From Clostridium tetanomorphum (lineage in GTDB: Bacteria; Bacillota; Clostridia; Clostridiales; Clostridiaceae), in NCBI RefSeq assembly GCF_017873215.1, contig NZ_JAGGKA010000006.1, positions 1 through 64,000 of the forward strand: a stretch of DNA of 64,000 nt, read 5' to 3'. The position numbers and the translations under genes were made by a program. The notes beneath the pieces were generated by a model, which saw nothing but the letters and a program-made list of their open reading frames with translations, did no database searches and had not been told where the DNA came from. Below, in pieces: positions 49,865 to 58,672 of the stretch (position 1 is the stretch's first letter; the number at the start of each line of letters is the position of its first letter).

Positions 49865-49893
49865 AAAAGAGAGATGTTTAACATCTCTCTTTT
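49865..49893 (-). terminator. esxA-essA intercistronic hairpin, attenuator/terminator
   Basis: A 13-bp stem (49865-49877 with 49881-49893, 3-nt loop) ends with CTTTT directly before the AGGAG of essA. As a partial terminator or 3' stabiliser it would let esxA mRNA exceed that of the machinery genes. Confidence 0.75.
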
Positions 49894-49912
49894 AATTTAA
49901 TTATTAGCTGTA

Positions 49913-50209
49913 TTATTTAACTCCAAATTGTGAAGCTATATCTCGATCTCTTTCTTGCATTGCAGCTCCAGTTTGTTGTAATTGATGAGAAATAGTTTCC
50001 ACAAGATTATGCATATTTACAAAGCTTGGTCTTAATTCATTGAATTGATTAGCAAAGCTTGTACTTGCTTGACCTTCCCATTCAGTTTGTAATTCTGATA
50101 TTAATGAAGTCATCCTAGTAATTACCTCTTTAATTTTTTCTGCTTCTTGGTGATAATCCCTTGATCTTTCTATCATACGTTCTGGTGAAATTCTAATTTG
50201 ATCTGACAT
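49913..50209 (-). CDS. esxA: WXG100 protein EsxA (YukE-like)
   Basis: The 98-aa protein is a canonical WXG100 protein: two helices with W-E-G in the turn (about 44-46, TEWEGQASTSFANQF) and a C-terminal tail (ERDRDIASQFGV). It is secreted as a dimer and is essential for T7SSb activity. It is the first gene of the locus. ATG with AGGAGGA upstream and a clear promoter. Confidence 0.96.
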   Translation of the reverse strand: MSDQIRISPERMIERSRDYHQEAEKIKEVITRMTSLISELQTEWEGQASTSFANQFNELRPSFVNMHNLVETISHQLQQTGAAMQERDRDIASQFGVK

Positions 50210-50627
50210 TTTGATTTTCCTCCTTTTTTTAGATTGCGTTCCTTATTATAACATAATAATTCTATTTTTTCCACGTTTGGAATACTTTTATCTAAATTAA
50301 ACAAAAGTTTACAAATATTTTTCTCCATTTTACTCACTATTTTACATATATATGAATAAAATTTTTCGATATAAAACTGATGAATAAAATGATACAAGAA
50401 ATAAAAAGACAAAACGAAAAAATAGAATAATTTCCTCTAGATTTTAAAGTAATATCTATTTTATTAAAAAACAAACAAAATTCACCTCTCAATTTTTTCT
50501 TAATTCTTTCATTATTCTTTCATTGTATAAACTTGTAATAATTTTGGCAAAGGGTTAAAATATTAATAACATTTATCTAAAAGTACTAACATTTTTTAAA
50601 AATCAAATCACATAAGGAGAAGTTAAT
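50210..50627. promoter_or_regulatory. divergent promoter region of esxA and pncB
   Basis: On the minus strand an extended -10 (TGTTATAAT, hexamer 50245-50250) lies about 35 bp before the esxA ATG, with no good -35. On the plus strand TTGTAA (50533-50538), a 17-bp spacer and TAAAAT (50556-50561) precede pncB. A perfect tandem repeat of ATTCTTTCATT (50503-50513 and 50514-50524) lies just upstream of the pncB -35 box. Nothing gene-like is supported in this gap. Confidence 0.65.
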
Positions 50628-52115
50628 ATGGAATACATAAAAAACTTTAATGTGCGAAATGAAAGAAATTTAACCATGCTAGTAGATTTTTACGAGCTTA
50701 CTATGGGAAATGGTTATTGGGAAAATGATCTCGGTAATACTATAGCATACTTTGATATGTTTTTTAGAAAGGTACCTGATGGTGGTGGTTATTGTATAAT
50801 GGCAGGCCTTCAGCAGTTAATTGAATATCTTTCAAATTTATCTTTCACTAAAGATGATATTAAATATCTAAGGGGAAAAAGTATTTTCTCAGAAGAATTT
50901 TTAAATTATTTGGAGAACTTTAAATTCACTTGTGATGTTTGGGCTATTCCAGAGGGTAATCCTGTATTTCCAAATGAGCCTTTAGTTACTGTCAAAGGTC
51001 CCGTTATTCAAGCTCAATTTCTTGAAACTATGATATTGCTTTCTATCAACCATCAAACTCTTATAGCTACAAAAGCTAATAGAATATGTAGAGCAGCAGA
51101 TGGTAGACCTATTATGGAATTTGGTTCAAGACGTGCTCAAGGTTATGACGGAGCCATATACGGCGCTCGTGCAGCTATAATAGGTGGTTGTAATTCTACA
51201 GCTTGTACAATAGCGGAACAGATGTTTGGAGTTCCTTCTGCTGGCACTATGGCTCATAGTTGGGTTCAATTGTTTCCAACAGAATATGAAGCTTTTAAAT
51301 CTTGGGCAGAAGTTTATCCAGATAACTGCGTTCTTTTAATTGATACCTATAATGTATTAAAATCTGGTCTTCCTAATGCAATCAAGGTTTTCGATGAAGT
51401 GCTAAAACCTAAGGGGTATAGACCAAAAGGTATTCGTATTGATAGTGGAGATATTACATACCTATCTAAAAAATGTAGAGAAATGCTAGATGACGCTGGA
51501 TATAATGATGTTAATATAATAGTATCTAACTCATTAGATGAATATATAATAAGATCTGTATTACGTCAAGGTGCACCAATAGATGGTTTCGGTGTAGGTG
51601 AAAGATTAATTACTGCTAGGTCAGAGCCTGTCTTCGGTGGAGTTTATAAATTAGTAGCTGTAGAAAATAACAATGAAATTGTTCCTAAAATAAAGATTAG
51701 TGAAAATGAAGAAAAAATAACTAATCCTGGATTTAAAAAAGTTTATAGGATATTTGACAAGAAAACAAATAATGCCATTGCAGATTTAATTACCCTTAAC
51801 CATGAAACTATTAATACAGAGGAACCTTTACTATTGTTTGATCCCGTTTTCACTTGGAAAAAGAAAAAAATTAAAGATTTCTATATAAAAGATTTAATGG
51901 TCAAAATATTTAATAATGGTAAGTTAATCTATGAATGTCCTGAAGTTTCTGAAATTAGTGCTTTAGCTGAAAAAGAAACGGGAAGATTATGGCATGAGGT
52001 GTTAAGATTTGAAAATCCTCATAATTATTATGTAGACTTATCAACAAAATTATGGACTTTAAAGCAAAATCTTATAAACAAATATTCTAACATATATGAT
52101 GACATTGAAGAGTAA
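50628..52115 (+). CDS. pncB: nicotinate phosphoribosyltransferase
   Basis: The 495-aa enzyme makes nicotinate mononucleotide from nicotinate and PRPP in NAD salvage. The family patterns are visible: DFYELTMGNGYW near the N-terminus, EFGSRRAQGYDGAIYGARAA (about 164), GTMAHSWVQLF (about 205) with the catalytic His, and RIDSGDITYLSKK and SNSLDEY in the barrel. The length is usual for Firmicutes. ATG with AAGGAGAAG upstream; ends in its own terminator. Confidence 0.96.
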   Translation: MEYIKNFNVRNERNLTMLVDFYELTMGNGYWENDLGNTIAYFDMFFRKVPDGGGYCIMAGLQQLIEYLSNLSFTKDDIKYLRGKSIFSEEFLNYLENFKFTCDVWAIPEGNPVFPNEPLVTVKGPVIQAQFLETMILLSINHQTLIATKANRICRAADGRPIMEFGSRRAQGYDGAIYGARAAIIGGCNSTACTIAEQMFGVPSAGTMAHSWVQLFPTEYEAFKSWAEVYPDNCVLLIDTYNVLKSGLPNAIKVFDEVLKPKGYRPKGIRIDSGDITYLSKKCREMLDDAGYNDVNIIVSNSLDEYIIRSVLRQGAPIDGFGVGERLITARSEPVFGGVYKLVAVENNNEIVPKIKISENEEKITNPGFKKVYRIFDKKTNNAIADLITLNHETINTEEPLLLFDPVFTWKKKKIKDFYIKDLMVKIFNNGKLIYECPEVSEISALAEKETGRLWHEVLRFENPHNYYVDLSTKLWTLKQNLINKYSNIYDDIEE

Positions 52116-52142
52116 AATACGGCAGAGAAATCTGCCGTATTT
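52115..52142 (+). terminator. intrinsic terminator of pncB
   Basis: A 12-bp perfect stem (52115-52126 with 52131-52142) followed by TTTATT. It starts at the last base of the pncB stop codon and can also serve the convergent small gene at 52146. Confidence 0.9.
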
Positions 52143-52145
52143 TTA

Positions 52146-52367
52146 TTAAAAGTATTCTTCTTTCAAATTAATATAACAACTCCTTAAAAAATCTAAGTCC
52201 TTATTCTCTAATTCAAAATCCTCATATTTTTCTATTTGTTCTACTTTGTATGTTTGTAGTGCCTTAAATGGACAAACTCCATCATTTTCCTTATAATTAT
52301 ATAATGCGCATTCTTTAAAACATTCTATTCTATCATCAGACGAAGATAAAAATGGACATTCTGTCAT
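52146..52367 (-). CDS. small cysteine-rich protein, 73 aa
   Basis: This unrecognised protein has C4, C16, C20 and C32 in its first half (CPF, CFKECALY, VCPFKAL), which could bind zinc or an iron-sulfur cluster, and an acidic helical second half. It starts with ATG after GGGTGCGG and shares the terminator with pncB. Confidence 0.65.
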   Translation of the reverse strand: MTECPFLSSSDDRIECFKECALYNYKENDGVCPFKALQTYKVEQIEKYEDFELENKDLDFLRSCYINLKEEYF

Positions 52368-52551
52368 ATTTACCGCACCCTTTCCCCAAGTTTTTGTTAA
52401 TTATCATTATACATTATTATGAAAAAAAAATGAATAGAATCTGAACTAATTAACTAAATTTTCACAATGTTTTTTATTGTATGTTTAAATAAATATAATT
52501 GCTAATTGTGGAAATAATACTATTAAAATATGTTTTTTATGAGGTGATAAT

Positions 52552-52896
52552 ATGTTTATAACTAAAATTTCTCTTTCATATTTTTTCTTAATTATAGGAA
52601 TAATAGCTATAGTTTTTTATGTATACTTTAAATTTTTAATAATAAAAAGCTCTCCTAATAATAAAGATAACGAAAAAATTTTAGGAAACATGAAAGACGT
52701 TTCTAGGTGGCTAGATAAAAACACAAAAATGAGCTATATATCACTTTTTTGGGCAATAGTTTCAATAATAGCTTTTATATTCTTAAAATTTTATTATACT
52801 GCTGGATTAATATCTATAATATTTCCATTTCTATACTTAGCTTTGATTGTTATATCCATAATTCTTTTCTTACCAAAAAATAAAATTACAAGCTAG
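52552..52896 (+). CDS. small integral membrane protein, 114 aa
   Basis: The protein has an N-terminal membrane helix (about 6-28) and two more near the C-terminus (about 63-83 and 88-108). It has no recognised family and no signal-peptide cleavage site. ATG with GAGGTGAT upstream; monocistronic with a terminator shared with the Nudix gene. Confidence 0.65.
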   Translation: MFITKISLSYFFLIIGIIAIVFYVYFKFLIIKSSPNNKDNEKILGNMKDVSRWLDKNTKMSYISLFWAIVSIIAFIFLKFYYTAGLISIIFPFLYLALIVISIILFLPKNKITS

Positions 52897-52913
52897 AAAA
52901 ACTTTTTTATAAA

Positions 52914-52943
52914 AAATAAGGTAGAAAAAACTCTACCTTATTT
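52914..52943. terminator. bidirectional terminator
   Basis: A 12-bp stem (52914-52925 with 52932-52943) flanked by A-rich and T-rich runs lies between the convergent membrane protein and Nudix genes. Confidence 0.82.
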
Positions 52944-52951
52944 AACTCTCT

Positions 52952-53572
52952 TTAATTAATTTCCTCTAAATTTTCTTTTAAAATATTAACAAAATTTTTA
53001 ATAATTAAAGCTGTAAATCCCCATATTACATACCCATTATATTGATAAAAATATTGTTTCATATTACCAGTCTTAAACTTATAATCTTTACCTCCTATAA
53101 TTAAATGATATGGAAAATCTTTTGGCAACTGAGATATTATTTTGATTTTATATCCTTCTGGTTCATTTTCCATAAAATAATTAATAGGAACTTTAAATAC
53201 ATGATTAACTTCATCTTTATTAGGATGAACATCTTTTACTTTAAGTCTAGCTACAAATGGATATATTATCATATTGTATGGACTTACAAAATAATCCATA
53301 GCACCTAATATATCTATATCTTCCTTCTTTACATTTAGCTCTTCTATAGCTTCTCTTATGGCTGCATCCTTTATTTCTTCTCCTCTTTCTATTCTTCCAC
53401 CTGGTAAAGAAACATCCCCTGGTTGACTAGCTAAATTTAAAGATCTTACTTCAAATAAAATATAAACTTCTCCTTTTTCTTCTATGAGAAATACAATAAC
53501 TGCACTTTTCTCATATTCCCCTATTATTTTATTCTCTCTTTTTGAGAATAATTTTTCTATTTCACTAAACAT
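52952..53572 (-). CDS. Nudix hydrolase, CoA pyrophosphatase-like
   Basis: The 206-aa protein has an intact Nudix box (GGRIERGEEI..REAIEELNV, G-x5-E-x7-RE-x2-EE) at about 57-79. The segment FEVRSLNLASQPGDVSLPGG directly before it matches the UPF0035 signature of CoA pyrophosphatases (NudL/YeaB type). It probably cleaves CoA or its derivatives to phosphopantetheine and 3',5'-ADP. ATG with GGTGGTG upstream. Confidence 0.88.
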   Translation of the reverse strand: MFSEIEKLFSKRENKIIGEYEKSAVIVFLIEEKGEVYILFEVRSLNLASQPGDVSLPGGRIERGEEIKDAAIREAIEELNVKKEDIDILGAMDYFVSPYNMIIYPFVARLKVKDVHPNKDEVNHVFKVPINYFMENEPEGYKIKIISQLPKDFPYHLIIGGKDYKFKTGNMKQYFYQYNGYVIWGFTALIIKNFVNILKENLEEIN

Positions 53573-53681
53573 TTAACAATTCACCACCATTAATATCTAG
53601 TATTTTCTACTATTATTAATTATATATTAATACCTCTCTAATAGATACTTATTTATTAGTTGTATAGTAGTTTTTTTAAAT

Positions 53682-53710
53682 TTGTAAAATGTTAAAGTAC
53701 ATGTTATACT
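53682..53710 (+). promoter_or_regulatory. promoter of the dacF-like gene
   Basis: TTGTAA (53682-53687), a 17-bp spacer and TATACT (53705-53710) with an extended TG form a good sigma-A promoter, about 65 bp before the start codon. This suggests vegetative expression rather than the forespore control known for Bacillus dacF. Confidence 0.65.
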
Positions 53711-53775
53711 CTAATGGGTATCCATTCTTTTATTTTTTAATATAAAAATTATTTTAGAAATTGGAGAGATGTCAG

Positions 53776-55029
53776 TTGAAAAAAAAGAGTATTTCACTAT
53801 TTTTAGCAATTTTTATGGCTTTATCTTTATGTACAAGTGCCTTTGCTGCTGAAGATAAACCATCTATTCATGGTAAAGCTGCGGTTACTATGGACATGGA
53901 TACAGGAGAAATTATTTATTCTAAATCTATTGACAGCAAAATGTATCCAGCAAGTACAACAAAGCTTATTACTGCCCTGCTTCTAGCAGAAAATAAACAT
54001 AAAGGTGACCTATTAAAGTATACAAAGGCTGCTAAAGCTCAACCTGAATACTCAATTAATTTAAACTTACATTCAATAGATGTTGGTGAAACTATGAGTG
54101 CTGAAGATGTTATGGATGGTCTTTTATTATTTTCAGGAAATGATATAGCTTATGTTATAGCAGACAATGTAGCAGGTGATGAATCAAAATTCGCAGATCT
54201 TATGAATGAAAAAATAAAAAGCTTAGGATTAAAAAATACACATTTCGTTACTCCTAATGGATTGCATGATCCTGACCATTATACAACAGCTTATGATTTA
54301 ACTGTTATAGGAAGAGAAGCATTTAAGAATCCATGGGTAAAAGAATCTATGAATAAAGAAACTAGTACTGTAAAAACTTCAAAAGGAACTACTGTAATAG
54401 TTGAAAATAGAAATAAGCTTCTTGGTAAAGATGATTGTATAGGTGGTAAGACTGGTTATACTGCTAAGGCTGGTAGATGCCTTGTAGCGATTTTTGATAG
54501 AGATGGAAGAAAAATTATAGGAGTTGTAATGAATTCCATTTATGATAGAAATGATTCTTTTGTTTTTAATGATATGAAGAAAATCATAGATTGGAGCTAT
54601 GATGCAAAGAAAACACCTTTATATCCTAAAAATTCTATTATAGCTACAGAAAAGTTAACTTATAAACCATTAGTATTCTTTGGTCCTACAAAAACTATAG
54701 ATGTTCCAATACTTGCTAAAGCAGACATATCATTTTATAATAACGAAATTAATAAAAAAGAAATGAAAAAAGACTTTAATATTCAGACTAAAAATATATG
54801 GAAGATAAATGATAATAAAAGTATAGGTACTTTAACTATTAGTGAAAGAGAAGCTAAACAAAAATATGATCTTTATACTAATATATCAAAATCTTCTATA
54901 ATGAAAGCAAATATTTTATTATATGTTATAAGTGTCTTAACTGTATTAGTTGGTATTTTACTAATTGTTGGCGGAATTAAGGCTATTAAAAAAAGAAAAA
55001 ATAGAAAAAGAAGATCTAAATATCTATAA
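53776..55029 (+). CDS. D-alanyl-D-alanine carboxypeptidase (penicillin-binding protein 5/DacF type)
   Basis: The 417-aa serine peptidase of family S11 has a signal peptide (KKKSISLFLAIFMALSLC, cleavage after SAFA), SxxK at S60-K63 (STTK), SxN at S120-N122 (SGN) and KTG at 225-227. A beta-rich C-terminal domain is followed by a membrane helix (about 380-402) and a Lys/Arg-rich tail that anchor it. It trims pentapeptides in peptidoglycan. The start is TTG 53776, with GGAGAG 7 nt upstream; TTG 53761 overlaps that site. Confidence 0.93.
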   Translation: MKKKSISLFLAIFMALSLCTSAFAAEDKPSIHGKAAVTMDMDTGEIIYSKSIDSKMYPASTTKLITALLLAENKHKGDLLKYTKAAKAQPEYSINLNLHSIDVGETMSAEDVMDGLLLFSGNDIAYVIADNVAGDESKFADLMNEKIKSLGLKNTHFVTPNGLHDPDHYTTAYDLTVIGREAFKNPWVKESMNKETSTVKTSKGTTVIVENRNKLLGKDDCIGGKTGYTAKAGRCLVAIFDRDGRKIIGVVMNSIYDRNDSFVFNDMKKIIDWSYDAKKTPLYPKNSIIATEKLTYKPLVFFGPTKTIDVPILAKADISFYNNEINKKEMKKDFNIQTKNIWKINDNKSIGTLTISEREAKQKYDLYTNISKSSIMKANILLYVISVLTVLVGILLIVGGIKAIKKRKNRKRRSKYL

Positions 55030-55036
55030 TTAATAA

Positions 55037-55073
55037 AAATAACATGGCACATATTATATGGACCATGTTATTT
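55037..55073 (+). terminator. terminator of the dacF-like gene
   Basis: An 11-bp stem (55037-55047 with 55063-55073) followed by TT-rich sequence, 8 bp after the stop codon. Confidence 0.85.
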
Positions 55074-55145
55074 TTATATTTGCCCTTTTAATTTTTATAT
55101 GATATAAAGATAATTGGGTAAATCTATTATAAAGGCGGTAATAAA

Positions 55146-57068
55146 ATGAACTTACTATCAGTAGAAAATTTGAGTAAAAGTTATGGAGAAAAATTATTAC
55201 TAAATAATATTAGTTTTGGTATAAATGAAGGAGATAAAATAGGTATTATAGGGATAAATGGTACTGGTAAATCTACTCTACTTAAAATAATTACTGGCAT
55301 AGAAAGCTATGAAACCGGTAATATTATTCAAAAAAACAATATGGTTATAGAATATCTTTCTCAAAATCCTTTTTTTGATGAAGAGGCAAATGTAATTCAA
55401 CAAGTTTTTAAAGGAACTTCTCCTTTAATGGATACCATAAGAAATTATGAAGACTACCTAAAACAAGTTGAATTAAATCCCTATGACGAAAGTTTACAAA
55501 AAAAACTTATGAGCTTAACTTCAAAAATGGATAATTTGAACCTTTGGCAAATAGAAAGTGAGGCAAAAGCCATATTAACTACCTTTGGAATTACAAATTT
55601 TTATAAAAAAATTAAAAACCTATCTGGAGGGCAAAAGAAAAGAATAGCCCTTTGTAGTGCTTTAATAAATCCTAGTGATCTTCTAATCCTAGATGAGCCT
55701 ACAAACCATATGGATAATGAAATTATAAGCTGGTTAGAAGAATATTTAAATAAAAGAAAAGGTGCTCTGCTTATGATTACTCATGATAGATATTTTCTAG
55801 ATAGAGTAACTAATAGAATATTTGAAATAAGTAAAGGTACTCTTTATAGTTACACTGGAAATTATAGTGTATTCTTAGAAAAACGATTAGAAAGAGAAGA
55901 ATTAGAACAGGCTTCTGAAGCAAAACGTCAAAATCTTCTAAGAAGAGAACTTGAGTGGATAAAAAGAGGAGCTAAAGCTAGAACAACAAAACAGAAAGCT
56001 AGAATTGATAGATTTAATAAACTTTCTGAAGAAAAAATAGACATAAATAATAATAAATTAGAAATATCTACTTCCTATACAAGACTTGGGAAAAAAGTTA
56101 TAGAGCTTAAAAATATATATAAATATTTTTCAAACAATGTATTAATTAAAGATTTTAACTATATAGTTTTACCTGATGACAGAATAGGAATCGTTGGTGC
56201 TAATGGTATAGGTAAATCTACTCTTATTAATATTTTGATAGGAAATTTAAAACCCGATGAAGGAACTGTGGATATAGGCGAAACCGTAAAAATTGGTCAC
56301 TTTTCCCAAGAGTGGAAACCTATAGATGAAGAATTAAGAGTTATTGAATATATTAGAGAATCTGCAGAGTTTATAACCACATCTGATGGAACAAAAATAT
56401 CTGCTTCTCAGATGCTAGAAAAATTCTTATTTACTTCAGAGGCACAATGGACTCCTATAAATAAACTTTCTGGTGGAGAAAAAAGAAGGCTTTATCTTTT
56501 AAAAGTATTAATGGACTCCCCAAATGTATTATTATTAGATGAGCCTACCAATGATTTAGATACTGAAACTTTAACTATATTGGAAGATTATCTTCAAAGC
56601 TTTAATGGTGCTGTAATTACTGTTTCTCATGATAGATACTTCTTAGATAAAGTGGTGGATAAGATTTTTGTTTTTGAAGGAGCAGGACTAATTAGAGAGT
56701 ATACCGGAAACTATACTGAGTGCTTGGAAAAAATAAAGGATAAATGTTTTAAAAATGATGAAGAAAAGCTGAAGACAGAAAAAAGTAATATAAAAAATAA
56801 AGATAATGAAGAAAATAAAAAGGAAAAACCTCTAAAGTTTTCCTATAAAGAAAAATTAGAATATGAAGGAATAGAAGAAGTTATTGAAAAACTTGAAGAA
56901 GAATTATGCAAAGTAGAAAAAGATATAGAGTATTTTAGTTCCGATTTTAAAAAACTTGAAGAAGCTTTGAGAAAAAAGAGTGAACTAGAAAAACTTCTTG
57001 AAGAAAAGATGGATAGATGGTCATACCTTAGTGAACTAGCCGAAAAAATAGAAGAATCAAAAGCCTAA
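55146..57068 (+). CDS. ABC-F family ATPase (Uup/YfmR-like)
   Basis: The 640-aa protein has two ABC ATPase domains and no membrane segments. Walker A motifs are GINGTGKST (about 36) and GANGIGKST (about 350), signatures LSGGQKKR and LSGGEKRR, with an inter-domain linker rich in Arg/Lys (about 250-305) that reaches the ribosome P site. The C-terminal coiled coil (about 560-640) fits Uup/YfmR rather than antibiotic-resistance ABC-F members. It probably resolves stalled ribosomes. ATG with AAAGGCGG upstream. Confidence 0.9.
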   Translation: MNLLSVENLSKSYGEKLLLNNISFGINEGDKIGIIGINGTGKSTLLKIITGIESYETGNIIQKNNMVIEYLSQNPFFDEEANVIQQVFKGTSPLMDTIRNYEDYLKQVELNPYDESLQKKLMSLTSKMDNLNLWQIESEAKAILTTFGITNFYKKIKNLSGGQKKRIALCSALINPSDLLILDEPTNHMDNEIISWLEEYLNKRKGALLMITHDRYFLDRVTNRIFEISKGTLYSYTGNYSVFLEKRLEREELEQASEAKRQNLLRRELEWIKRGAKARTTKQKARIDRFNKLSEEKIDINNNKLEISTSYTRLGKKVIELKNIYKYFSNNVLIKDFNYIVLPDDRIGIVGANGIGKSTLINILIGNLKPDEGTVDIGETVKIGHFSQEWKPIDEELRVIEYIRESAEFITTSDGTKISASQMLEKFLFTSEAQWTPINKLSGGEKRRLYLLKVLMDSPNVLLLDEPTNDLDTETLTILEDYLQSFNGAVITVSHDRYFLDKVVDKIFVFEGAGLIREYTGNYTECLEKIKDKCFKNDEEKLKTEKSNIKNKDNEENKKEKPLKFSYKEKLEYEGIEEVIEKLEEELCKVEKDIEYFSSDFKKLEEALRKKSELEKLLEEKMDRWSYLSELAEKIEESKA

Positions 57069-57220
57069 TATAAAAGACCCTTTTATATATTTAATATAAT
57101 TATTGTTAGTATTAACTATTAAGAAAATATTAATTCAAGCTAAATATTCGTTCTATGAATATTTAATTCATAATATGAAAAAAATACATATGTTAACATA
57201 TATTGAAAGGGGTTTTCTAA

Positions 57221-58351
57221 ATGAAAGCATTAACTTATGAAGGAATTAGACATGTTGGAATAAAAAATATAAAAGATCCATCAATTATTAATAAAGACGA
57301 TTTAATTTTGAAAGTTACTTCTACGGCTATATGTGGTTCTGATCTTCATCTGATTCATGGTATGATTCCTAATATGCCCAAGGGCTTTATTCTTGGTCAT
57401 GAAACTATGGGCATAATTGAAGAAATAGGACCTGAAGTTACTAATGTAAAAAAAGGTGATAGAGTTATTATACCATTTCCCATATCTTGTGGTCACTGTT
57501 GGTATTGTGAACATGATCTTTGGAGTCAATGTGATAACTCTAATCCTAATGGTGAAACTGGTGCCATATTTGGATATAGTAATACCTTTGGAGGCTATGA
57601 TGGTGGTCAGGCAGAATACTTAAGAGTACCTTATGGAAATATAGGGCCAACACTTGTTCCTGAAGAACTTGAGGATGAACAAGTGTTATTTTTAACTGAT
57701 ATACTTCCAACATCCTACTGGGCAGTTGAAAATGGAGGAGTTAAATTAAATGACACAGTAGTAGTCTTAGGTTGTGGTCCTGTAGGCCTATTAACACAAA
57801 AGTGGGCCATTTTTCATGGAGCAAAAAGAGTAATTGTAGTAGATAGAGTAGATTACAGGTTGAATCATGCTAAGAAATTTAATCAAGTAGAAACAATAAA
57901 CTTTGAAGATTATGATAATACTGGTGAATACATAAAAGAGATAACTGGTGGTGGTGCTGATGTAGTAATAGATTGTGTTGGCATGGATGGAAAAATGTCT
58001 GGTATAGAAAAGATGGAAACTATGCTTAAGCTACAAGGAGGCTCAAAATCTGCCATTGAAATTGCAACGCAAGCAGTAAGAAAAGGTGGTACTATATCTA
58101 TAGTAGGTGTATATGGAAGTAAATATAATTTATTTCCGTTTGGAGACTTATTTTCAAGAAACATAACTTTAAAAATGGGCCAATGTCCGGCTCATTCTTA
58201 TGTAACTAGAATATTGAACTTAATTAAAGAAAACAAGTTCGATCCTAGGGATATCATAACTCATACACTTCCATTAGTTAAAGGTGATTATGCCTATGAA
58301 ATTTTTTACAAAAAATTAGATAATTGTATTAAAGTGGTTTTAAAACCATAA
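57221..58351 (+). CDS. zinc-dependent medium-chain alcohol dehydrogenase
   Basis: The 376-aa protein has the catalytic zinc motif CGSDLH (C38), GHETMGIIEEIG, the structural-zinc loop with CX2CX2CX7C (CGHCWYC..C), and the Rossmann motif GCGPVG (about 187). The order and the C-terminal GDLFSRNITLKMGQCPAHSY pattern resemble glutathione-independent formaldehyde dehydrogenase-like enzymes. The substrate is unknown. ATG with AAAGGGG upstream. Confidence 0.9.
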   Translation: MKALTYEGIRHVGIKNIKDPSIINKDDLILKVTSTAICGSDLHLIHGMIPNMPKGFILGHETMGIIEEIGPEVTNVKKGDRVIIPFPISCGHCWYCEHDLWSQCDNSNPNGETGAIFGYSNTFGGYDGGQAEYLRVPYGNIGPTLVPEELEDEQVLFLTDILPTSYWAVENGGVKLNDTVVVLGCGPVGLLTQKWAIFHGAKRVIVVDRVDYRLNHAKKFNQVETINFEDYDNTGEYIKEITGGGADVVIDCVGMDGKMSGIEKMETMLKLQGGSKSAIEIATQAVRKGGTISIVGVYGSKYNLFPFGDLFSRNITLKMGQCPAHSYVTRILNLIKENKFDPRDIITHTLPLVKGDYAYEIFYKKLDNCIKVVLKP

Positions 58352-58433
58352 ATATATATATATAATTAGTATAACTTTTTACTCTATGTATAATAATAAT
58401 TTTAAACAATTATTTTTTCCGAGGAGGAATAGT

Positions 58434-58607
58434 ATGGATAACGATACAATAAAAGTGAACACCCCAACTAAAAGAATTCCAATAGAGCAGCATAACACTG
58501 CTGCTTGGGCAAACATAGAGTATATGAAACCTGAATCCCAAGTTACTGTACCTAGCGAAGTAGAAACCTTTAACGCTAAGGAATGGGTAGATTCTAATCA
58601 AAAATAA
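58434..58607 (+). CDS. DUF3787 family small protein, 57 aa
   Basis: The peptide matches the clostridial DUF3787 pattern (TAAWANIEYMKPESQVTVPSE seen as TAAWANIEY and SQVTVPSE, then NAKEWVDSNQK). The function is unknown. ATG 58434 follows GAGGAGGAA; a longer frame from 58386 has no ribosome binding site. It follows the dehydrogenase by 82 bp and ends in a strong terminator. Confidence 0.85.
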   Translation: MDNDTIKVNTPTKRIPIEQHNTAAWANIEYMKPESQVTVPSEVETFNAKEWVDSNQK

Positions 58608-58629
58608 CATTGATATTTATTAAAAATCA

Positions 58630-58671
58630 CAATATAAAGAGCACCATGAAATCATGGTGCTCTTTATATTG
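58630..58671. terminator. bidirectional terminator, 20-bp perfect palindrome
   Basis: Arms 58630-58649 and 58652-58671 are perfectly complementary over 20 bp. The hairpin serves the DUF3787 gene on the plus strand and the oxidoreductase gene on the minus strand, which ends 2 bp away. Confidence 0.88.
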
Positions 58672-58672
58672 T

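Noticed and set aside
50173-50412. Minus-strand frame of 79 codons overlapping the start of esxA
   Set aside because: It overlaps the esxA ribosome binding site and promoter, has no own translation signals, and reads like AT-rich noise.
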